From positions 14,858 through 78,857 of the forward strand of contig CAYQOX010000019.1 in the NCBI GenBank assembly GCA_964419335.1: a stretch of DNA of 64,000 nt, written 5' to 3'. This document shows, piece after piece, positions 33,185 through 40,826 of the stretch. The notes beneath the pieces were generated by a model, which was not told the DNA's origin, ran no database searches, and saw only the letters and a list, made by a program, of their open reading frames with translations. This stretch comes from CAYQOX01 sp964419335 (GTDB taxonomy: Bacteria > Hinthialibacterota > Hinthialibacteria > Hinthialibacterales > Hinthialibacteraceae). Numbering within the stretch: position 1 is the stretch's first letter; each line of letters starts with the position of its first letter. The position numbers were made by a program, and so were the translations under genes.

Positions 33185-33718
33185 TTATTCGCCTTGTTCT
33201 TCTAATTTATTCGTATAAGACTTCATTAAACCATGCAGTTTTTGATGCAAACCTTTCACCCCACCGAGAATATTCGAAGCCGGTGCTTTGATCCCTCCTA
33301 AAATTTTGGCGTATAGTTCTTCTTGGGATGGTGTTTTCGATAATTCTTCTACACCACCAGCATCGAGAACCGTCTGGCTGGCCATTCCACCGCGAATCTG
33401 GATAGCCTCATGATCCTTCGCGAAATTCACCAAGGTTTTGGCAGGTAAAATAGGATCATCGGTCGTAAAGATTACCGCGCAGGGACCTGAGATATAATCT
33501 TGGAGATCTTTATACGGCTTATCTTCGAGAGCACGTTTGAGCATGCGGTTTTTTACGACCTTGATTTGCCCTTTGTTTTCACGAATTTGACTACGTAGTG
33601 TCGTGAAATCATCCACACTCAACCCGCGATAATCGAAAACGGTCAAGCCTTCGGCTTTGGAAAGCAGGGCGTTGTATTCCTGGGTTAATTTGAATTTGTC
33701 CGCTTTGCGTAACGGCAT
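33185..33718 (-). CDS. rplJ: Large ribosomal subunit protein uL10
   Basis: 177 residues. It binds 23S rRNA and the L12 dimers (helix near the C-terminus). LTVFDYRGLSVDDFTTLRSQ and QIKVVKNRMLKRALED are L10 motifs. GAGGAGGTGAG before the start is a strong ribosome-binding site. In most bacteria rplJ follows rplA directly; here a histidine-phosphatase gene lies between. The L10 leader is therefore separated from rplJ by that gene. Confidence 0.97.
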   Translation of the reverse strand: MPLRKADKFKLTQEYNALLSKAEGLTVFDYRGLSVDDFTTLRSQIRENKGQIKVVKNRMLKRALEDKPYKDLQDYISGPCAVIFTTDDPILPAKTLVNFAKDHEAIQIRGGMASQTVLDAGGVEELSKTPSQEELYAKILGGIKAPASNILGGVKGLHQKLHGLMKSYTNKLEEQGE

Positions 33719-33725
33719 ATCTTAC

Positions 33726-33831
33726 TCACCTCCTCTTTTTTAAATGAATAGATTGTAAAATTTCGGTCATGAGAGCCATGACCTCATGTTCTATCCAAGT
33801 CTTGTAACAAAGTCGTTTCATCATGTTCCAT
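33726..33831 (-). other. Two short open frames and a hairpin between the phosphatase and rplJ
   Basis: The 124-base spacer starts with AAAGGAG and an ATG at 33831 that opens a 15-codon frame ending at 33784. A second 17-codon frame starts at 33779 and ends at 33726, overlapping the rplJ ribosome-binding site. Joined by a +1 shift at the first stop they would make one peptide of about 34 residues. GGTCATG and CATGACC (33765-33783) form a perfect 7-bp hairpin. These could form a translational control region or a small decayed gene. This is weak evidence. Confidence 0.35.
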
Positions 33832-33842
33832 ACAACACTCCT

Positions 33843-34508
33843 TTACCCACCGGTAGGAAGATTTTCCGGTTGATGTTGCAATAGCCATCCTTCTTGAAAA
33901 CCGGTCTCCTGGGTGGTGGTGGTGTCAAAATAGCTCACCCGCCACTGATCTTCGATAAGCTGCGCACGATAAACCACCAAATGGGGAACATTCATGAGAA
34001 TGGTTTCCTCGGGTGGGATATTCGCAAGCAAGGAGAGGATGATCCGATTAATGGCAAAGTGAGCAACAATTAAGAGCGAATGATCCTCGGGAAAGCTCGC
34101 TATCCGGCGCACGATTTCCTGCGCCCGAGGGACGGCATCCCGATTGGCTTCGCCGTTGGGTGGGCAGAAGTTCCATTTATCGGACATGCGGGCTTCCCAC
34201 ATTCCAGGAAATTTTTTGTCTAACTCAGGCAGGGTATTTCCTTCGAAGTCACCAAAGGAGACTTCGCGAAGATGGGGGGTTAATTCCGCCGAAAAAGTTT
34301 TTTCAGAGCGGAGAATTTCCAAGGTTTCACGTGCTCGCCCCAATGGACTCACGAAAGCATGATCAATTCTTAATTCTTTTAAGGCCTTAGCCACATGACG
34401 GACTTGTTCTTTTCCTTCTCCCGATAATGGAGAATCAAGCCAGCCTTGCAGCCGCTTATCCCGATTAAAACAGGTTTGACCATGGCGTACAAAGTAAACA
34501 GTTTTCAT
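33843..34508 (-). CDS. Histidine phosphatase family protein inserted in the ribosomal cluster
   Basis: About 221 residues from the ATG at 34508, which has AAAAGGA just upstream. An ATG at 34523 lies inside the terminator T-run and is unlikely. The phosphoglycerate-mutase fold is clear: YFVRHGQTCFNRDKRLQGW (catalytic His), AFVSPLGRARETLEIL, SFGDFEGNTL (Glu) and LLIVAHFAINRIILSLL (second His). Members dephosphorylate small molecules such as alpha-ribazole phosphate or sugar phosphates; the substrate is not given by the sequence. The position is unusual: it sits between the L10-leader attenuator and rplJ, so its expression should follow L10 regulation (inference). Confidence 0.9.
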   Translation of the reverse strand: MKTVYFVRHGQTCFNRDKRLQGWLDSPLSGEGKEQVRHVAKALKELRIDHAFVSPLGRARETLEILRSEKTFSAELTPHLREVSFGDFEGNTLPELDKKFPGMWEARMSDKWNFCPPNGEANRDAVPRAQEIVRRIASFPEDHSLLIVAHFAINRIILSLLANIPPEETILMNVPHLVVYRAQLIEDQWRVSYFDTTTTQETGFQEGWLLQHQPENLPTGG

Positions 34509-34523
34509 AATCCTTTTTGGCAT

Positions 34524-34671
34524 AAAAAAAACCCAATCGAAGAGATTGAGCCGAGTAAATACAACTTAATAGAATTGTGGACAATTACCCGTCCACAGGT
34601 TGGTTGTTTTTATTTTGGCTTCAATCTCGGCAGGTATCTTTTACCCCGAAGGAACCTGCTGTCTTCGATTG
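34524..34671 (-). promoter_or_regulatory. L10 (rplJ) leader with attenuator terminator
   Basis: On the minus strand the leader has CAATCGAAGACAGCAGGT (34671-34654) and ACCTGCCGAGATTG (34635-34622), which pair as in the known L10 leader (GCAGGT/ACCTGC inside CAATC/GATTG). A second hairpin TGTGGAC/GTCCACA lies at 34576-34597. It ends in the terminator CTCAATC-TCTTC-GATTGGG followed by eight Ts (34550-34524). The first ten leader bases CAATCGAAGA are exactly complementary to TCTTCGATTG in the terminator, so they can form an anti-terminator. The two states exclude each other, as in the B. subtilis rplJL attenuation model. Confidence 0.8.
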
Positions 34672-34694
34672 AAAAAAATGTTGTAATTTTTTTT

Positions 34695-35411
34695 CTATGC
34701 AGCAGCCTTTCTACCAAGATCACGCATATCAGAAATCTCGAGTTTGATGCCGGGGCCCATGGTTGTGGACAGATATAAGCCTCGCAGATAAGCGCCTTTT
34801 GCCGAAGTCGGACGCGCCCGCAGAAGAACCTGCATAATGGTTTTAATATTTTCACGCAATTGTTTTTCCGAGAAGGAAAGTTTTCCAACCGGGACATGAA
34901 CCCCACCGGATTTATCGGCGCGGTACTCAATTTTACCTGCTTTAAATTCCTCTACGGTTTTGCGAATATCGGTAGTGACTGTGCCTGTTTTGGGGTTTGG
35001 CATCAAGCCGCGGGGACCAAGAATTTTCCCTAATTTCCCCACATGGCGCATCATATCCGGTGCGGCAATCGCAACATCAAAGTCGAGAAACCCTTCGGTG
35101 ATCTCTTTCGCCAAATCTTCACTCCCCACGCGGTCTGCGCCGGCTTCTTCAGCCTCCTTGGTCAGATCCCCTTCTGCAAAGACGACCACACGGACGGTTT
35201 TTCCGGTTCCATGAGGAAGAGAAACGGTCCCGCGCACTTGTTGATCGGCTTTTTTGGGATCGATGCCCAAATTGGCGGTTAATTCGACGGTTTCATCGAA
35301 TTTGGCCGTGGGCAATTGTTTAATAATTTCAAGCGCTTCCGAAAGGGGATAGGCTTTGCTGCGATCAATTTTTTCCAAGGCTTCTTTGTAACGTTTTCCT
35401 CTTTGTACCAT
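34695..35411 (-). CDS. rplA: Large ribosomal subunit protein uL1
   Basis: 238 residues. Typical motifs are YPLSEALEIIKQLPTAKFDE, VELTANLGIDPKKADQQ, RGLMPNPKTGTVT and KSGGVHVPVGKLSF. L1 binds 23S rRNA at the L1 stalk and represses its own operon. The start overlaps the rplK stop by one base. The L10 leader follows immediately after the stop codon, so regulation changes at this point in the cluster. Confidence 0.98.
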   Translation of the reverse strand: MVQRGKRYKEALEKIDRSKAYPLSEALEIIKQLPTAKFDETVELTANLGIDPKKADQQVRGTVSLPHGTGKTVRVVVFAEGDLTKEAEEAGADRVGSEDLAKEITEGFLDFDVAIAAPDMMRHVGKLGKILGPRGLMPNPKTGTVTTDIRKTVEEFKAGKIEYRADKSGGVHVPVGKLSFSEKQLRENIKTIMQVLLRARPTSAKGAYLRGLYLSTTMGPGIKLEISDMRDLGRKAAA

Positions 35412-35839
35412 TAGTCTACCACCTCGACTCCCATAGAACGCGCGGTGCCGGCGATCATAAGGGCCCCATGTTCTACATCATACGCGTTCAAATCTTGCAT
35501 TTTCACTTCTGCGATTTCTCGGCATTGTGCCTTAGTGATTTTACCTACTTTATCACGATTGGGAACGCCCGAGCCCTTGTTGACGTTCGTGGCTTTTTTA
35601 ATCAAGACTGGCGCTGGCGGAGTCTTGGTAATAAAAGAGAAAGAGCGATCCTGATAAACCGTGATAATAACAGGGATAATCATCCCCTGTTGGTCCTTGG
35701 TGCGTTCATTGAACTGCTTGCAGAAGTCCATAATGTTGATTCCATGCTGTCCCAGCGCCGGACCGACAGGAGGCGCGGGATTGGCTTGTCCCGCGGGACA
35801 CTGTAATTTAATTTGGGCAAGTACTTTTTTTGGAGGCAT
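35411..35839 (-). CDS. rplK: Large ribosomal subunit protein uL11
   Basis: 142 residues with the full uL11 fold: IKLQCPAGQANPAPPVGPAL at the N-terminus and NAYDVEHGALMIAGTARSMG at the C-terminus. It sits at the GTPase-associated centre. It lies between nusG and rplA, the common order, and overlaps rplA by one base. Confidence 0.98.
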   Translation of the reverse strand: MPPKKVLAQIKLQCPAGQANPAPPVGPALGQHGINIMDFCKQFNERTKDQQGMIIPVIITVYQDRSFSFITKTPPAPVLIKKATNVNKGSGVPNRDKVGKITKAQCREIAEVKMQDLNAYDVEHGALMIAGTARSMGVEVVD

Positions 35840-35877
35840 TTTTCTCGAGTTCTCCTTGAAACCTTCGAATAGAATTC

Positions 35878-36417
35878 TTATGACGTCGGAACTTTTTCCA
35901 CTTGAAGAAAGTCGAGTTCGACGGGGGTCGAACGCCCGAGAATATCAACCATTACTTTCAAGCGGCCGCGTTCTTCGTTGATTTCGGCCACATAACCGGT
36001 GAAGTTAAAGAAGGGGCCTTCAATCACTTTTACGGTTTCACCGACTTCAAAGACAATCTTGGGACGGGGTTTGTCTTCCGTCTCGGTCATATGCTGCATT
36101 ATATTTTCCACTTCTTCATCGGAAAGTGGAATGGGAGTCCGACCTGTCCCGACAAAGCCGGTAACCCCCGGAGTATTTTTTATCAAGGACCATGTATCGT
36201 CATCATAATCCATTTCAACAATGACGTAGCTGGGAAAGATTTTTTGTTTAGAAACCGAACGCTTGCCATCACGGATTTCTACCACTTCCTCAGTAGGAAT
36301 CAGAATTTGGCCAATTCGGTCTTCTAATCCTTCCGCGCGTACAGTGGATTCAATACTTTCTTTTACTTTATTTTCCGAACCCGCGTATGTATGGACAACA
36401 TACCATTTTTTTGCCAT
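35878..36417 (-). CDS. nusG: Transcription termination/antitermination factor NusG
   Basis: 179 residues. The NGN domain begins WYVVHTYAGSENKVKESI, contains PSYVIVEMDYDD and PGVTGFVG, and is followed by the KOW domain (GETVKVIEGPFFNFTGYVAE). NusG links RNA polymerase to Rho or the ribosome. It lies 30 bases after secE and 38 bases before rplK, as in most bacteria. Confidence 0.98.
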   Translation of the reverse strand: MAKKWYVVHTYAGSENKVKESIESTVRAEGLEDRIGQILIPTEEVVEIRDGKRSVSKQKIFPSYVIVEMDYDDDTWSLIKNTPGVTGFVGTGRTPIPLSDEEVENIMQHMTETEDKPRPKIVFEVGETVKVIEGPFFNFTGYVAEINEERGRLKVMVDILGRSTPVELDFLQVEKVPTS

Positions 36418-36447
36418 AAGACTTCTTTTATTATACCCAAAAGGGAT

Positions 36448-36693
36448 TTAGTAAAGATTAAACCAAATGTCACGGATAAATTTCATGACCATATCCCAAA
36501 AACCGCTGTAAAGTGCGAAGAGAATAACGGTGATGATGACGACAACGGTAGAGTTATAAACATCCTCCTTACTCGGCCAAGTGACAGTATCCAATTCCGT
36601 CAAAACACCATATAGAAATCCACCGGTTTTAGTTTCAACGAATTTTGTGCCTTTCAGGGACTCGATAATCCGCTTCAGCAGACTCTCACCCAT
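36448..36693 (-). CDS. secE: Preprotein translocase subunit SecE
   Basis: 81 residues with a single C-terminal membrane helix (STVVVIITVILFALYSGFWDMV) and the preceding motif LTELDTVTWPSKEDVYN. The one-helix form is standard for SecE outside the enterobacteria. It is the first gene of the secE-nusG-rplK-rplA cluster in this window; tuf, rpmG and tRNA-Trp, which often precede it, are absent. Confidence 0.97.
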   Translation of the reverse strand: MGESLLKRIIESLKGTKFVETKTGGFLYGVLTELDTVTWPSKEDVYNSTVVVIITVILFALYSGFWDMVMKFIRDIWFNLY

Positions 36694-36829
36694 GATGAAA
36701 TTGCCTTTCTGTATCTCAGTTCTTATGAAAGATCCCGGTGTGGAATTTTCTTTAACTATCTATTTGATAACGAATGACATACGCTATTAAAAGCCTGAAA
36801 ATCGGTCCGAAAAAAAAATGTGAAATTGC

Positions 36830-36892
36830 AAAAAAATCACCCCACGTTGTGGGGCAATTTTATATATTATACGTTAGAGGCATGTTTGTCAA
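36830..36892 (-). promoter_or_regulatory. secE-cluster promoter with a hairpin at the transcript start
   Basis: A perfect TTGACA (36892-36887) and TATAAT (36871-36866) lie on the minus strand 15 bases apart (a TAATAT 17 bases away is the alternative). Immediately downstream, CCCCAC-AAC-GTGGGG (36854-36840) is followed by TGATTTTTTT, which looks like an early intrinsic terminator or a 5' stabilising hairpin. Confidence 0.68.
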
Positions 36893-36949
36893 TACACCCG
36901 CGAAAGATCCAAGGCTTTCACGGAGAATCTTGTTTTGCCTATAAGATAC

Positions 36950-36979
36950 AAAAAGGCGGGAAGATTAGCCCGCCTTTTT
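36950..36979 (-). terminator. Terminator of the redoxin gene
   Basis: AAAAAGGCGGG and CCCGCCTTTTT form an 11-bp stem with an 8-base loop. On the minus strand it lies 26 bases past the redoxin stop codon. Confidence 0.9.
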
Positions 36980-37004
36980 GTGTAATTGTGTATTGAAGTG
37001 AGTA

Positions 37005-37703
37005 TCAAACGCGCTTGATGGTGCATCCAAAAGCACGTTTTTCTTTGGCTTCCACTTCTTTATCATTAAGAAGTGCATCTAAGGCATCTCTCAAGTATTG
37101 ATTTTCGATCTTCTCCGGATTTTGAGAATCATCGATGGGACCATGATATTTAATCTTTTTGTCTTTACCAATGACAAAAATCTCAGGGGTTACCCGTGCA
37201 TCAAATTTGTCGGCGATTTTGTTTTCCCAATCCTTTAAAACTGGATAAGGTAGATTATGTTCTTTGGCATACTCTTTAATGGCATCAAGATCGTTGGTTT
37301 TGTTGGAATCGATGGCGAAGAAAACCACTTCTGCTTCATCTTCGGATTTAGCTGAGCTTGATCCCGCACTTTCCGTTCTGGTGGAGCCGGAGCCTGTACT
37401 TTCTTCTTCTTTCTTTCCGTAATTTTTGATGCCGTACTTCTTGGTTAAATTCATTAGACGCTCTTCATACGCACGAGAAACGGGGCAACCTAAGTTCCAA
37501 AAATCAAGCACGATAATTTTTTTGCCTAGATATTTTCCCAGATCATGTTCTTTGCCATCAGCGTCTTTGAGAGTAATGGGTTTTACCGTATCGCCAACCT
37601 TATAAGCCTTTTCTTCTCCCTCTTCTTCTGAAGCAATCACCAAACCAGCGATGGCAACACACAGCAGCAAACTTAAGACTGTCCATTTTCTTGCAATCCA
37701 CAT
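37005..37703 (-). CDS. Exported redoxin with a single-cysteine CPV motif
   Basis: 232 residues with a signal peptide (residues 5-24). The thioredoxin fold follows: IIVLDFWNLGCPVSRAYEERL has one cysteine (C73) instead of CXXC, VTPEIFVI provides the cis-proline and the strand after it, and FGCTIKR ends the protein with a second cysteine (C227). This pattern belongs to a redoxin/AhpC-like family frequent in Planctomycetes and related bacteria. The usual fold is interrupted by a Ser/Thr/Glu-rich low-complexity insert at about residues 98-124. C73 and C227 may form the redox couple. Its partner is unknown. Confidence 0.85.
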   Translation of the reverse strand: MWIARKWTVLSLLLCVAIAGLVIASEEEGEEKAYKVGDTVKPITLKDADGKEHDLGKYLGKKIIVLDFWNLGCPVSRAYEERLMNLTKKYGIKNYGKKEEESTGSGSTRTESAGSSSAKSEDEAEVVFFAIDSNKTNDLDAIKEYAKEHNLPYPVLKDWENKIADKFDARVTPEIFVIGKDKKIKYHGPIDDSQNPEKIENQYLRDALDALLNDKEVEAKEKRAFGCTIKRV

Positions 37704-38030
37704 AATACCTTCTCTCCTTTTTAGTTTTTTTCAATCGATTTTTTTGTTGAATGACCACCCAGATGACAATCTAAAGTTGTTATTTTTATTTTATAAGAAG
37801 AGGTAATAAAATGCAAAAAGAAATATTGAACAAAATAGATAAAGAAAGGTAACGACTAACAGAGAACAGTATACTCTCGCGATTAAAATGATTGCAAATG
37901 TTTTGGAGTGCTTGATGAAATAGTCCGGATGTGGCATCCTTATTTTTTATAATTTTCCTTCAGATTTTTTTCTTTATGGGGGAAAAGCAAAAAAATAACA
38001 TAAATTTTTAAGAATACGAGGTAAGCATCC
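37704..38030. other. Divergent intergenic region between redoxin and ROK genes
   Basis: 327 bases, AT-rich. It must contain the promoters of both genes. A 13-codon frame with AAGAGG upstream (near 37811) is too short to support. No palindromic site stands out. Confidence 0.5.
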
Positions 38031-38999
38031 ATGACTCGGGTATCAATAGGTATTGATTTAGGGGGTACAGATATCAAAGCAGGCCTAGTCGATGAAAAAG
38101 GAACATTGTTAGGGCGTTTCAAGAAACCGACAGAAGCACACTTAGGTGGGCGGAAAGTTGTCGATCGAATAGGTGATTTAATTCAAGAAATCCTTGATTC
38201 GGATGAGATACGTGGAAAGCAGGATCAATTGGCCGGAGTTGGGATCGGTAGTCCGGGACTGATTGATCACGAAAAAGGAGCGATAACGCGCCCTGTGAAT
38301 ATCCCCGATTGGGATTATTGGATTAACGTCCATGAAATATTTGAAGAACGTTTTGGATTTAGAACCTGGGTTGATAATGATGCGAATGTATCGGCTCTGG
38401 GTGAAGCTCTCTTTGGCGCAGGAGAGGGAAAGTCGGTAACCCTTGCGTTGACTCTGGGAACCGGGGTTGGCGGTGGTGTGGTTTCCCATGGGAAAGTGTT
38501 TCGTGGCGCGGGCGGCTTTGCGGGGGAGTTAGGGCATATTATGGTTAATCCCTCGGGTCCGGTGTGCGGCTGTGGGAATGAAGGCTGCTTAGAAACCTAC
38601 GCTTCTGCGAATGCCATCGCGAAATATGCCAGCGATCGTATTCGAGTCGAGCATGTCCCCACGAAATTAAAAGATATGGCAAAAAATGGGCAAGTAACCT
38701 CAAAAATGGTTCATGAAGCAGCCCTGGAAGGGGATGAAGTGGCTTTGTCGGTCATTGAACGCGCGGGGAAACATTTAGGGATCGGGATTTCCACCCTCGT
38801 GGTTAGCTTCAATCCGGAAATTATCTGTATCGGCGGCGGAGCCTCCAACATGGGCGATATGCTTTTTGATCATGCCCGAAAGGAATTGGAAAAACGCGTA
38901 TTCTTCCATTCGCATTACCCCACGCCTATCGTGGAAGCTCAACTGGGTGAAGAAGCGGGTACAATCGGTGCAGCCGGAATGCCCTTTGTAGAAGGATAA
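38031..38999 (+). CDS. ROK family sugar kinase, glucokinase type
   Basis: 322 residues. The ATP-binding DLGGTDIKAGLVDE, the sugar-binding WVDNDANVSALGEALFGAG, the glycine-rich LGTGVGGGVV and the zinc motif GCGNEGCLETYASA are all conserved. The ROK HXCXCGXXGC zinc site is present with GELGHIMV before it. It probably phosphorylates glucose or a related sugar; no HTH domain is attached, so it is a kinase and not a repressor. GAGGT precedes the ATG. A terminator follows about 100 bases downstream. Confidence 0.93.
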   Translation: MTRVSIGIDLGGTDIKAGLVDEKGTLLGRFKKPTEAHLGGRKVVDRIGDLIQEILDSDEIRGKQDQLAGVGIGSPGLIDHEKGAITRPVNIPDWDYWINVHEIFEERFGFRTWVDNDANVSALGEALFGAGEGKSVTLALTLGTGVGGGVVSHGKVFRGAGGFAGELGHIMVNPSGPVCGCGNEGCLETYASANAIAKYASDRIRVEHVPTKLKDMAKNGQVTSKMVHEAALEGDEVALSVIERAGKHLGIGISTLVVSFNPEIICIGGGASNMGDMLFDHARKELEKRVFFHSHYPTPIVEAQLGEEAGTIGAAGMPFVEG

Positions 39000-39105
39000 A
39001 AGGCATAACGCAATAGATGGATTGGGTTTGTCAAGGCTGTAGGAATTGCTTTTTCAGCCATAAAACATGCTAAATTCAAGTATAATACAAGTAGAAATCA
39101 AATGG

Positions 39106-39132
39106 GGCGGTTCGGTTGAGCCGCCTTTTTTT
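39106..39132 (+). terminator. Terminator between the ROK gene and queG
   Basis: GGCGGTTC-GGTT-GAGCCGCC is a stem of 8 bp with a tetraloop, followed by seven Ts. It ends only 20 bases before queG. A TATAAT lies at 39081-39086, so transcription starting there would meet it. Confidence 0.88.
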
Positions 39133-39151
39133 ATCCCCGCATGGTGCTTCG

Positions 39152-40261
39152 ATGAAAAATTGGCTTAAACAAAAAGCATTGGAACTCGGTTTTGATTCGG
39201 TTGGAATGGCTTCTCCCTCGCCACAATCGTGGCAACGATACCAGGATTGGATTGCCCACGAATATCATGGCGAGATGGGATACTTAGAAAAGCGGCTAGA
39301 AGAACGTTCCAATCCAGCTTCAATTCTTCCTGGGGTTCGAAGCGTGATCGTTGTCGCCAAGCGCTATTTGACAAAGTCATCTTCACAGAATCATAAGTTT
39401 AAAGGAGCCATTTCTTGTTACGCTTGGGGTGATGACTACCACGAACTTATGAAGAAAAAACTTCATGAATTATGCGATACGATTCATGAACAAACCCAAG
39501 GGCGAGAAAAAAGCCGGGCGGTGGTAGATACAGCCCCTTTACTGGAGCGTGATTTTGCGATGCAAAGCGGAATCGGCTGGGTTGGAAAGCATACAAACCT
39601 TTTGAGCCAAGAGTTGGGGAACTGGTTTTTTCTGGGTGCGATACTCACCACTTTAGAGATTGAACCCGATGAACCCGCAAAGCCTCACTGTGGTACATGC
39701 CGGAAATGTCTCGATGTTTGCCCCACCCATGCATTTCCTAAACCATACCTCCTTGATGCCCGACGTTGTATTTCTTATTTGACAATCGAACTAAAAGGAC
39801 CGATTCCCCGTGAATTACGACCTTGGATCGGAAATCGAATTTTTGGATGCGATGATTGCCTGCAAGTATGTCCTTGGAATCGATTTGCGCAGTTGAGCCA
39901 TGAAATCGCGTTTACACCTCGACCGGTGCTGGAAACCGCCAATTTGATCGACATGATGCAATGGGATGAAGAAACCTTCCGCAAAAACTTTCGCCACAGC
40001 CCGATCAAAAGAGCAAAGCGGCGCGGGTTTTTACGTAATGTCGCTATTGCATTGGGGAATACCCGGGATCATGAAGCAGTCGCTGTGCTTGGAAATGCCT
40101 TATACGATCACGAACCTATGGTGAGGGGACACGCGGCCTGGGCCTTGGGAGTCCTTGGTGGACAAGAAGCACAGGAAAGACTCCAAAAGAGAATGAAGTG
40201 CGAGTCGGATTCCTATGTTCGGGAGGAATTGCGCTGGGCGCTAGAGCATATTAAGTTATAA
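39152..40261 (+). CDS. queG: Epoxyqueuosine reductase with HEAT-like C-terminus
   Basis: About 369 residues from the ATG at 39152. The N-terminus has the corrinoid-binding fold. Two [4Fe-4S] motifs are complete: CGTCRKCLDVCPTHAF and CDDCLQVCPWNRFAQ. The C-terminus has HEAT-like repeats (HEAVAVLGNALYDHEPMVRG, HAAWALGVLGGQEAQERL). QueG carries out the last step of queuosine synthesis in tRNA, using cobalamin. An upstream TTG lies inside the terminator and is not the start. The 3' end overlaps the convergent membrane-protein gene by six bases. Confidence 0.96.
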   Translation: MKNWLKQKALELGFDSVGMASPSPQSWQRYQDWIAHEYHGEMGYLEKRLEERSNPASILPGVRSVIVVAKRYLTKSSSQNHKFKGAISCYAWGDDYHELMKKKLHELCDTIHEQTQGREKSRAVVDTAPLLERDFAMQSGIGWVGKHTNLLSQELGNWFFLGAILTTLEIEPDEPAKPHCGTCRKCLDVCPTHAFPKPYLLDARRCISYLTIELKGPIPRELRPWIGNRIFGCDDCLQVCPWNRFAQLSHEIAFTPRPVLETANLIDMMQWDEETFRKNFRHSPIKRAKRRGFLRNVAIALGNTRDHEAVAVLGNALYDHEPMVRGHAAWALGVLGGQEAQERLQKRMKCESDSYVREELRWALEHIKL

Positions 40262-40717
40262 ATTTTTCTTATTCACTTGTTGATTGGGGAGAAGCATCTC
40301 AGGTTCATTGGGGGGAAAAACATGATCTTCCTGCTTCCATTTATTTAAGTTTTTATCGCTTTCCATAGCCAGCGAGCCTAAAGTAAAGAGAGATTCCTGG
40401 ACCTGGTCGGAATCCTGCTTTTGCATGGCTTTACGCGCGCGATCGATTTCTTGAAAAGCAATCATGCGCCGCCGTTCTTCGCGATCGGTATTGATTGGGA
40501 GTTCTTGATATTGTTGCTCTAAATAGTTAAGAAGCAATTCAAGCCGGCGCCAAGAAATGGGAGACTTTTTTTTACTCCGACCAAAGAAATTGAAAATACG
40601 ATCTAAATAATAGATAAAAAAGGAAAAAATAATCATGGTGACCAAAGGCCATCCCACGGCCGCAATGAGTTCTGCATAAGCTTTCATAAATTCAACAACA
40701 AATTCTGGCGCTGACAT
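40256..40717 (-). CDS. Hypothetical single-pass membrane protein
   Basis: 153 residues. Residues 18-45 are a membrane helix (LIAAVGWPLVTMIIFSFFIY), followed by a basic and then helical cytoplasmic part with charged, coiled-coil-like stretches (RRLELLLNYLEQQYQEL). No catalytic motif is seen. It is convergent with queG, and upstream of it lies the cytidylate-kinase-like gene on the same strand. I do not recognise the family. Confidence 0.7.
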   Translation of the reverse strand: MSAPEFVVEFMKAYAELIAAVGWPLVTMIIFSFFIYYLDRIFNFFGRSKKKSPISWRRLELLLNYLEQQYQELPINTDREERRRMIAFQEIDRARKAMQKQDSDQVQESLFTLGSLAMESDKNLNKWKQEDHVFPPNEPEMLLPNQQVNKKNL

Positions 40718-40826
40718 CGACTTCCACTTTCCCCGGGCGAATTTCTAACTCCGATAAGCCCTTAAATAATTGTGGTCATTCACGATGATCATAGCAAAAC
40801 CATGAAGCAAAAAGAAGAGAAAGAAA

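Larger units (their letters stand above)
36694..37004. other. Intergenic region upstream of secE
   Basis: 311 bases containing the secE promoter and start hairpin (listed separately) and the terminator of the redoxin gene at 36950. No tRNA or small gene was seen. Confidence 0.6.
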
